DNA from: Isohypsibius dastychi
Taxonomy: Eukaryota > Tardigrada > Eutardigrada > Parachela > Isohypsibiidae
Direction: 5' to 3'
DNA length: 11,850 nt
Assembly (NCBI GenBank): GCA_034696485.1
Contig: JAQIWT010001222.1
Span: 1-11,850, forward strand
Position 1 is the stretch's first letter, and every line of letters begins with the position of its first letter. Position numbers and translations under genes: made by a program. The notes beneath the pieces were generated by a model, which searched no databases, had not been told where the DNA came from, and saw only the letters and a program-made list of their open reading frames with translations. This document shows positions 1 to 7,458 of the stretch, piece after piece.

Positions 1-61
1 TTGTTGGATACCGTGGCGGGTATATCGCCTCTGTCCTCTAAACCAAGGGGAAGACGAATAA

Positions 62-77
62 ACTTACTTACTTACTT
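62..77. repeat. (ACTT)4 microsatellite spanning a splice donor
   Basis: Four perfect ACTT units. On the minus strand they read GTAAGTAAGTAAG and overlap the donor after the 31-nt hydrolase exon (76-106), giving three consensus GTAAG donors at 4-nt steps. The first gives the family-like exon end; using the second or third would shift the frame. Confidence 0.85.
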
Positions 78-1027
78 CGTGGTCGCAGTGCGCAACGATC
101 CACAACCTGAAAAAACAGCAGTCCTTAACCATCATGCTAGAGACTGACAGCAATTTCAACAATCACTCAGATCCAGGAAGTTTTTTGAAGAGATTTTCTG
201 CGTGATGTACAGGTACGGCTGTATCTTCCCGCCCATGGACAATAGCAACCGAGCAAGAGATCTGATTCAATAAATCCGCGCAAATATTTCCATCATGATT
301 CGTATAAAATGCCTTCATAGTGTCGCACCACCGGTTCCACAGCAGAGAAAACCTATCTGATCCATAAAGGTCAAGGTATGGCTTGATAGCCAAGCTCGGC
401 CACAGACTCATATCGCGCGATTTGTCATAGATTTCAATATCTTCCCCATCGACGTAAGCATTTCCTGCAATAGAAAAGAAGTTGAGAAAATTTCCAAGCG
501 GAATCGAGCAACAGGTATTATATGAACCTCCAATGGCAATAACTTTCTCGATGGACAAGGGATACTTTGCGGCCATAATGAGTGCGGTCATAGCGCCATC
601 ACTATATCCAATCACGGAAAAGCGTTTATGACCCAGACTCTACAATAAAAAAAGTTGTGGCAACAATAAAAAACTCGTAGGTCCTGCACACTGTTATCAA
701 TGCATGGGCAATGTCAGCGTCTTCCGTAAGCATGTCGGTGGTCCATGAACGCGATAAAAGTCCACTTTCTCGAATTCCATACCCAGGAGGATCCCAAGCA
801 ATTGTTGTAAAATCATCCTCGTCAAATGCTTGGAAAACAGCCGAGAAATCCGTTTCAAAGGTTCCTAAAAATAATCAAAAAAGCCGGTGAATTTATGCAT
901 CACATTAAATATTTTGGGTTATACCCACTGCTCCTGGCATAAGGAGAAGGACACTGGCTCCGTGTCCACGGCACACGTAGCTTATGTTGCCTAATGGATG
1001 ACAGTAGGAGCCGGAAAAAGCAGACAT
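76..1027 (-). CDS. bphl: BPHL/valacyclovirase-type serine hydrolase (3' end outside window)
   Basis: Predicted alpha/beta-hydrolase that cleaves alpha-amino-acid esters, as human biphenyl hydrolase-like protein does. Exons in transcript order are 1027-925, 864-692, 639-167 and 106-76, all with GT-AG introns of 52-60 nt; the last exon lies left of the window. Visible length is 260 aa, against about 291 in human. The oxyanion-loop strand reads SVLLLMPGAVG, followed by TFETDF. The nucleophile elbow is G103-Y-S105-D-G107. D106 matches the human residue after the nucleophile that binds the substrate amino group. The acid is D231 in GREDTAVP. The histidine is H259 in AHCDHE, aligned to EGKHN in human. 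I chose the ATG at 1027 because a TTTCAG acceptor lies 25 nt before it and the frame is continuous into the GNISY strand. A start at 1142 would need a non-GT donor. I see no arginine-rich mitochondrial leader in this model. Identity is firm; the N-terminus is less so. Confidence 0.9.
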
Positions 1028-1306
1028 TGTCGCAAGTTGGTACTGATTTCTTCTGAAATTTTGAGAATTTTTCGTTCACAACAAGTTCACATGTGGAGTG
1101 GCAAAAGCGAGACCGAGAGGATACCATTTCAGTGGTTGCCATTGTAAGCTCGCCAGACCCCCTAACATGTAGAAGCCCTCAGGGGTAATTCGACATCTGT
1201 ATCCAAGCTCCGTGCCAGTCGGATTATCGTGCTAATGATTCAGGAAGAGACGAGCAGCTAACCTAGAGAAGATTTCGCGTATTTTGGAAATTGGTATCAA
1301 TCGATC
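1028..1306. promoter_or_regulatory. Divergent promoter between the hydrolase and FAF1 genes
   Basis: The 279-bp gap separates two divergent start codons, so the two genes probably share a bidirectional promoter. On the plus strand a weak acceptor (GATTCAG, ending at 1243) could be the spliced-leader site for FAF1, giving a 63-nt leader. A small palindrome, CCCTCAGGG, sits at 1176-1184. I see no TATA box and no extra coding exon; the frame upstream of the FAF1 ATG is closed by a stop near 1260. Confidence 0.45.
1052..1058 (-). promoter_or_regulatory. Candidate spliced-leader acceptor for the hydrolase gene
   Basis: On the minus strand ATTTTCAG-like sequence (AATTTCAG) ends at 1053, so the mature RNA would begin at 1052, 25 nt before the ATG at 1027. 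No donor exon is needed upstream, which fits trans-splicing of a nematode spliced leader. The type of leader cannot be told from the genome. Confidence 0.5.
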
Positions 1307-3794
1307 ATGGATGTCGACGAGGTGGAAGATATGGCGATTGATAATTCGGACATCGTTTTTCTTGTGCATTACGGAGAGCACACGATTCGGTTGGAACTGC
1401 CAGAAACGGAGAAAGTTGGTGAGTTCAGATTGTGTAACTCATTTCTTTGTTATTTCCTGAGATGTGCTCACATATTTGTTTACATCCAGAAAACGTAAAA
1501 CGGAGATTGATGCGGAAAACTGGTTTGTTGATGACACAAATGGAGCTTCTTGGATGGGATGTTCCGGATGAAGTTTCAGAAGAGGTAGCAGTTTCCGTTT
1601 AAGGGAATGACTAGACATTTCCTTGACTGCGTTGTACCTGGATTTGCAGGTCACATTCGCTGATCTGGGTATCCCCAAGGAATATCACTTGATCATCAGT
1701 CCAAAGAACGCGGATGATCCAAACGAGTGTGTTCTACTGCCTCCAGAAATTTTAGTCGTCGTCAGGCTACTGTGATGTTCAATTTTGCAGTGAGCGTCTT
1801 GCTTCAGTATATCACTTGCAAGTGACCGATGTGGAAAACGATGAAATATACAATCTCTTCGTGAACGGGTTGCAGTCAGTACATGACGTGAGGACGATTT
1901 TTTTGTCAGTCAGTTGATTATATTGATGAATGCCCGTGTTTCAGGTCAAAGCTCATGTTGCTCAGTTATCATCCATCCCGATTGATCGACAAGTTTGGAA
2001 CGGCTGGCCCTTTCCGATCGACGATTTCCAGGTAAAACGGTAGAAATACCACCTTACAATAGTTCGATATAATTCCCTGCTTTCTTTTTACAGTATTTGT
2101 ACGAAGTTGGATTAAGGACACCGAGACATGATTTAGTGGTCACTCAGAATCACGTTGGCCCCAATAATGACGAGCGGTCTGCAAGCAGTCGCGTAAGCCC
2201 AAATGGACTTGGCGTTCAGTGGCCAGAAGTTGCATGGTTTGCTGGTTTTAGTCTCACGCGGCAATACCCACGGGGTTCAACGAGATGATGGAAGATGACG
2301 ACGAAGATTTTATCGGACCACAAGGGCCACGGATGGCAACCCGTGGATCGCTTAGTGAGTTTTTATTCCCGTTCGAGATTAACAGAATCGCCTTCGTCGG
2401 AGTACGAAACAACGGATTTTTCTTCAGTTCCAGATGCGATGTTGCCGATGACAGATGCCGTCAAATTATTCGTCGCAAATTTTGAGACCAAGTAATGTGC
2501 AATTTTTTCGTGATTTTTCCGATCGTTATTTGCAGTGTTTCTTCTCTCGACAGATACGGGCCAGCACATGCTCCTTTCTTCGAAGGAACGCTCAAAGATG
2601 CATTGGCCTTTGCGTTCGACCGTCCACCGCCAAATGTAATTCAAAACCCTTTAATTACGTGGATAAGGTTATATTTTCTCGTTTTCAGCGCCAGCTTCTT
2701 GCGATTTATCTACACCACGAGAAATCCATTTCAGTCAACATATTCGTAACTCAAACTCTGCAGTCCCCAATCTTGGCTGATTTCTTCACGAACAACGTTG
2801 TCCTATGGCCTTGGGACGTTACAAACCCAGATGCTCGTTCCGTGATACGCAATGAGATTCACGAGCTCATTGGCCAAGAAGTTGTCCTGCCATTCTTAGC
2901 TGGGAGTTCGGCTAATATTGACCGTTTTCCGAACCTGCTTATCTGTGCGAAAATAAGAGGAACTATCGAGCTGATCAGATTGGTGGATGGATCGAAATCG
3001 CCGGCTGAGACTCTGGAATCGTTAGAGTTCGCTCAGAACACTCATGCTAGAGCACAAGAGCAGGAACTCCAGGATCAGGTACTGAAAGCGACAATATTCA
3101 GAGCTGGTTTTTGTACTTTTAACTAATTTAAATGATTTCGCAGGAAGTTAGACGGCATCGTGCTTTGATGGTGCAAGAGCAGAACGATGCTTACCAGGCT
3201 TCGCTTGAAGCCGATCGTGCGAAGGTACCAGGGATGTTTTGAACGATCTCCATTGAATCTTGAATTTTTTTGCTTGATTTTAATTATGGATAATTGATCG
3301 AGTTTGTTTTGAAATGTTTCTTTCTAGGAAGAAGCAAAAAAGGTCGTTGAGAATAAGAAGAAAGAAGAGGAAAATAATGCTCGTGAGGTGGAGAGACAGC
3401 GACAGAAACGACAGCAGGATGCAGCCGCTTCATTACCTGAGGAGCCACAGGGGAACAGTGATAATGTGACGATGATTCGAATACGGACTCCGGATGGAAA
3501 GTCGCTCACAAGGAAGTTTCTGACTTCGTCGCCTCTCCAGCACCTTTATAGTTTCGCTCATGCGAATGGATACCCAGTTGATGAGTATAACCTGGTTTGC
3601 GCTCATCCCAGAAAAGAAGTAAGGCAGTTTCTACTGATAACTGCTCAAAAACTATTGCCTAGTTCTCCGTAGAATCTGAATGTTTTTCATAATCATTGTT
3701 GTTTCATCTTTAGGTCACCAATTTGGATCCTACACTTACTTTCAAAGATCTTGGTTTGGAAAAACAGTTAGCGATGTTCATTGAGGAACGGTGA
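1307..3794 (+). CDS. ubxn-3: FAF1/UBXN-3-type CDC48(p97) cofactor, UBL-UBL-UAS-UBX
   Basis: Ubiquitin-binding adaptor that brings substrates to the CDC48/p97 unfoldase; nematode UBXN-3 acts with CDC48 in replisome disassembly (family knowledge). Exons are 1307-1418, 1490-1584, 1650-1726, 1791-1887, 1945-2031, 2094-2192, 2252-2354, 2428-2491, 2554-2635, 2689-3078, 3144-3224, 3328-3618 and 3714-3794; they join to 552 aa. Domains: UBL1 about 16-90; UBL2 about 96-175 with the FAF1 landmark VWNGWP; an acidic linker MMEDDDEDFIG; a UAS thioredoxin-like domain about 245-385 with LLAIYLHHEKS and WPWDVTNPDA; a charged helix with the FAF1-typical YQASLEADRAK; and a UBX about 476-552. Human FAF1 is about 650 aa and starts with a UBA, which is absent here. 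The p97-binding FPR loop reads AHPR (521-524). The gene order with the lipocalin (712 bp gap) does not suggest an operon. Confidence 0.93.
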
Positions 3795-4506
3795 TTTATC
3801 CTCTCCCGGTAGGATTGTTACTGAATTATCGGTCAGTTTTGTGTTCTTTTTCTGACTTTCATGATCGATTTAATTTGTTTGATTTCATGAGACGCTCTGT
3901 TGTGTTCTTCGTGGTATTAATTAAGAAAACGTTACCGCGTATAAAGATATCTTGATTTTAATTCGATTTTCTGGATTGATATTTTTTGGGTGTTCTCCCG
4001 CGAAGTCCAGCTGTCCTTTCCGTAATTACCGGAACGACATTTTCTGTGTATGTGGCTGTATTTGAATGGCTGTTGGCAGGGCTTTTGCGATTGGTCTTTG
4101 TTGAAGCTAACTTGTGTGTACGATATGGATTGGTGTTTTAAGTTGATCATTTGTTTGAACTCGGCTTTTCCGGTGTAGTTTAGCGTGGTCGATATTGGTG
4201 ACGAACAGCCTCATTCAGCACGAACTGACTGACTAATTGTTTGTCGTTAATAAGAGGATTCGTTCAGACAAAACAACCATACAAATCGTATTATCATAAT
4301 TGGCCGAAACCTGTTTCGCTGCGGGCTATGAACTTCACTCAACCTGCTAATTTGACCACAACAGAACGCCGTTGCGTGTCCTGAATGATGCCGCGAAAAA
4401 CCTATTTAAGGATAAGCTGTTTGAAATTGGAAGGCATTGTTTCGTTGATCTGATTTCGCGTGAGCCGAACGAGCGCTTTAATTCGCTTCCGCACACTTTA
4501 AACAAC
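3795..4506. other. Intergenic: FAF1 3' flank and lipocalin promoter region
   Basis: This 712-bp gap has no convincing gene. The left part should hold the FAF1 3' UTR; I see no AATAAA, only a possible variant TATAAA near 3940. The right part should hold the lipocalin promoter: a TATTTAAG box at 4403-4410 is followed directly by a GATAAG motif (4411-4416), about 90-100 bp before the ATG. No acceptor-like AG after a T-run precedes the lipocalin start, so trans-splicing there is not supported. Confidence 0.4.
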
Positions 4507-5694
4507 ATGACGATTTATTTCGTTTCTGGGTTTCTGGTGGTCGTCCTGGCGCACTTTGGTTCCGCTCAAGTTGGACGAGTTGGAAAATGCCCGAATTTTC
4601 AAGGAATGTCGGATTTCAAATTTGATAAGGTGAATTTTCACTATGCGGCAGAAAACGAGGTCCTCCCTCTTTAACGGTTTTTTTAAAGAACGCCGAAGCA
4701 TTCTATGTTGTACTGACTATGATGCATATTACTAATCAAACCTTATTAATCTGGTTATCTAGTATGCCAATGGGACGTGGTTTGAAGTTGCAAAATTCTT
4801 CACGATCATGGAGACCAAATGCGTGGCCATGGAATTCGTCCCCATTAACGGAACAATGCTTGTGGTCAGCAACGCCTTGGAGAAGATGTCAGCAACTAGA
4901 AATAGAAATTCTGTACAGTCTAGTGATGCATTTTAACCATCTAGGGTTTTGCCACCTCCCATCATGCAAGGAATTCCGGCTCAAATGGTATCAAAACGAG
5001 CGGGTTCCCCAATTAAACACCCACATGACAAAAAGGTCGCTTTGGAGCAGAGCAAGCTGCGGCGTTTCCGGCGACAGTCCATCCTCAGTGATGCGTAAAT
5101 TGCAACGAAACTGACCTCAGCAAAACGTAAGAATTAAATTGATTTGCAGCATTTATACTCCGGTAAAAATCGTTGGGTTCGTATCGGAACAAGTGGCGCC
5201 AGCTATTTTACGCTTTAACTACACGGAAGGTCAGTCGGCGCTGATAAATTATATTCCGTCGGCATCACGAAAATTATTGCAGGAAGCAGTATGGCATCTT
5301 ACACCGTCTTGGATTCTGACTACAACAATTACGCTGTGGTAAGTTTGATATCTGGAATACGATATGGTTCTGAAGTTCGTACTCGTCTTTCCAGATTTGG
5401 TCTTGCAACGAAATGTTCAACGGAGTATTCCACAATCAGTTTATTTCGATATTAAGGTAAGGACACTGAGAAACTCTACTGGGATGCTGAAAGTTCATGA
5501 CCATCGTTTGGTAATTCAGCCGCACACGATCGATTGATCCAATTCTGGTTCAAGACCTAGTGGTGAAACTGACTGCAGGTAAATCTTGTCTTGAATGAAA
5601 TGCCGCTCTCAATTTTTCCGAGAAACTCATTGTTTTAGCCGGCCTGGAAACTTCTCATCTGGTTGTTTCGGATCAATCTCGATGCGATAATTAA
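4507..5694 (+). CDS. Secreted apolipoprotein D-like lipocalin
   Basis: Predicted secreted carrier of small hydrophobic ligands; the ligand is unknown. Exons are 4507-4629, 4763-4917, 5150-5229, 5283-5338, 5395-5456, 5520-5578 and 5639-5694, giving 196 aa (human ApoD is about 189). Residues 1-21 form a clear signal peptide with cleavage likely after FGSAQ. The mature start, GKCPNF, and then FKFDKY are ApoD hallmarks. All three lipocalin signature regions are present: SCR1 G45-T-W47, SCR2 D-S-D132-Y133 (usual TDY) and SCR3 with R160/R162 after FISIL. Cysteines 28, 61, 142 and 194 fit the two ApoD disulfides, probably 28 with 194 and 61 with 142. There are N-glycosylation sequons at N44, N70 and N116. 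The start is the only ATG placing a signal peptide directly before the fold. The second intron (232 nt) has the least certain edges. Confidence 0.93.
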
Positions 5695-5979
5695 GACATT
5701 GCTCAAGGAAAAGTATTTTTTATCTTTCATGGTAGCGAAAGACTACATATATTTATGAAGAAGGAAACAGTATTTCTTAACCATTACATGGAGTGTCCAA
5801 GTATCACAGTTTACTCGACTAAAACAAGAACATAATTCCGATAATTCCGCGCTGCAACTTATGCTATCTACCGACTACCAATCAAGAACCAAACAATGGA
5901 AAAAAATGCGAAGTTATTAAACTTATCCGGAATTCACAGTCCGGTACTTGATATCTTAACGTGAAGTCGCACGGAAATT
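5695..5979. other. Convergent 3' flanks of lipocalin and BORCS5 genes
   Basis: This 285-bp AT-rich gap lies between two convergent stop codons and should hold both 3' UTRs. I see no canonical AATAAA on either strand; the minus strand has an AATAAC variant roughly 60-65 nt past the BORCS5 stop. A short direct repeat, ATAATTCCG, occurs twice near 5832-5850. No coding or RNA gene is evident. Confidence 0.5.
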
Positions 5980-6960
5980 TCAATCGGCGAACTTGAACGG
6001 CGGCATCCGGTACTCCAGAGAAAGCTTTTGGTTCAAATTCTCCATCACAACGACGGTTTTGGATAGACTCTGGTCAATTTTCTCCAACGTTTTAGTAATT
6101 TCCGGAATACCGTTGAACGTTTCTGAATATTTAACCATCAACTTTTGACGCTCCTGCAGCTTGGTCAATTCCCGGGAAAGGTCATGTTCGACCTATAGAA
6201 AGCAATTTGTTTCAACATCGTCCACGATCCCTATGGGCATGGAAAAATACTTCTTTCACACAAGCAACAACATTCTGTTGCTCTGCGGTCACCAAATCGG
6301 AACATTGCCGTAGATACTGTTGATATCGAAGTCCAATCATCAAAATTTTCCGATAATCAAGCCGATCGGCAACTTCTGCATCCCTTGCGATGGGCAAGCT
6401 GACGGATTTCTTCATAATCGGGAGGAATGATGGGAGAGACTAGATCAGAAGAAAAGTATGAAACCGCACCACAAATTTACAAACATGACATTCAATTTGA
6501 AAACAGGAGCGCAAAACAGCTGTTTTGCAGATATTACTGTCTGCGGACAGTAATCCTGGCTCATTAAAAAAATGAAAAAAAATCTTACCAGTAAATGCTT
6601 CATCTCGGGATCCTGATCAATTGTGGGAGCTACGTCAATAGATCCTTCTCGAACAACATGTATTTCTAGTGGTATCGGAGCCTTTCCAGAAGGCGCTTTG
6701 GAATTTGGCAGAGCATCGCTCAGAAATCTGGATAGCCTCCCTCCTCTCGCTGAATCTACAGATGCAGTTGCATCTGAAATGTTCGAATCAATGTTTCGGT
6801 ATTTCTTAAATTAAGAAATGCGGTGCTGTGAGGGCATCCACGTACCGATAGGAGGTCTGCGAACTGAAGGAGCAGCGATATCTTCCGCAAATGAACGAAC
6901 AGTGGAAGGAGTCGGAGGATCATCACGCGAACCGTTTTGAGTGCTGACGTCTGATCCCAT
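5980..6960 (-). CDS. sam-4: BORC complex subunit 5 / myrlysin (SAM-4 type), N-myristoylated
   Basis: BORC recruits ARL8 to lysosomes and, in nematodes, to synaptic vesicle precursors, linking them to kinesin; subunit 5 anchors the complex by its N-terminal myristate (family knowledge). Exons in transcript order are 6960-6846, 6773-6589, 6439-6251 and 6192-5980, joining to 233 aa (human about 196). The N-terminus MGSDVS fits the MGxxxS/T myristoylation signal. A low-complexity, Pro/Ser-rich region follows to about residue 70. Then comes the conserved block EIHVVREGS, IDQDPEMKHLL and LPSFLPIMK, as in human. The rest is helical/coiled coil: LMIGLRYQQYLRQC, then LQERQKLMVKYSE and a C-terminal helix to residue 220. 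The gene is 498 bp downstream of ZPR1 on the same strand. The frame stays open upstream to an ATG at 7095, but starting there would bury the myristoylated glycine. Confidence 0.92.
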
Positions 6961-7458
6961 GTTCAAATCAAAATTCTTAGCGAATTGCGGCAAAGATAAA
7001 CAGCAGCGTTGGTAGAAAGGATACGTCGCAAGCAATGAAAAGAAACCACAACAAACTGGAAATGTCTTTTTCCCATGTTTGACGTCATCAACCATCGGAT
7101 AATCGAACTACAGGCTGGATGTCGTCACAGCCCCAAAAATAACATGCTTTCATAAATCCATATCTCCTCGCCGATCCATTTGCTGCAAGTTTTTTCTAAA
7201 TCTTATTTTGCCCACAATCTTCTTTATCTAACCCTATGTCGATTTATGGCCGGGAAAAACGTGGACGGTATGAAATTCCTTTTGAATGAGGCTCCGTTCA
7301 CTTCGGTGAAGTTTTCCGACACCTTTCGAAAACCGGTCACCAAAAAAAATCATCTTGCTGTTAAATTATTACAGAACCTTGAATGCATTAGCGAATGGTT
7401 GCACGAATACGTTTACTGTATCTTTCAAGAATGACAAAACAAAATGTGACCACAAATA
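6961..7458 (-). other. ZPR1-BORCS5 gap with CRE palindrome and candidate acceptor
   Basis: This 498-bp stretch lies between the ZPR1 stop and the BORCS5 start on the same strand, and no separate gene is convincing. On the minus strand a GACATTTCCAG acceptor ends at 7056, which would make a 95-nt leader. It lies after the ATG at 7095 and before the one at 6960, so trans-splicing there would enforce the myristoylated start. A perfect TGACGTCA lies at 7080-7087. The right part should hold the ZPR1 3' UTR; no AATAAA is seen. Confidence 0.45.
7080..7087. promoter_or_regulatory. Perfect CRE palindrome TGACGTCA
   Basis: An 8-bp CREB/ATF-type bZIP site, extended to TGACGTCATCA, lies 120 bp upstream of the BORCS5 start. 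An additional CGTCA half-site is at 7123-7127. Binding is inferred from the consensus alone. Confidence 0.45.

Noticed and set aside
1-75. A final hydrolase exon starting after TTGGTTTAG on the minus strand
   Set aside because: It would leave an intron of under 40 nt, and its translation (RTEAIYPP...) does not match the family C-terminus; the true last exon is more likely outside the window.
1176-1184. CCCTCAGGG palindrome in the divergent promoter
   Set aside because: Too short, with no factor I can name with confidence; kept only as a note in the promoter entry.
2355-2385. Very short 31-nt FAF1 intron ending at AACAG
   Set aside because: It would restore frame but is too short for efficient splicing. 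The acceptor TTTTTCTTCAG at 2427 gives a 73-nt intron and the family-like LIPD junction.
3932-4150. 72-codon minus-strand open frame in the FAF1-lipocalin gap
   Set aside because: No recognisable domain, no splice-compatible neighbours, and composition is like AT-rich intergenic DNA; a frame this long is expected by chance.
4372-4506. Open frame continuing upstream of the lipocalin start
   Set aside because: There is no in-frame ATG in it, and extending would place 45 residues before an obvious signal peptide.
4719-5114. 131-codon plus-strand frame overlapping lipocalin exon 2
   Set aside because: It is the wrong frame over an exon with strong lipocalin homology, then runs into the 232-nt intron; a shadow.
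6193-6225. 33-nt intron in the BORCS5 gene
   Set aside because: Too short; the donor GTATTTTTC at 6250 gives a 58-nt intron and joins CVKE to VEHDL, as the human protein requires.
7180-7434. 84-codon plus-strand frame antisense to the ZPR1-BORCS5 gap
   Set aside because: No homology I recognise, and it lies in the 3' flank of ZPR1 on the opposite strand; chance is enough.
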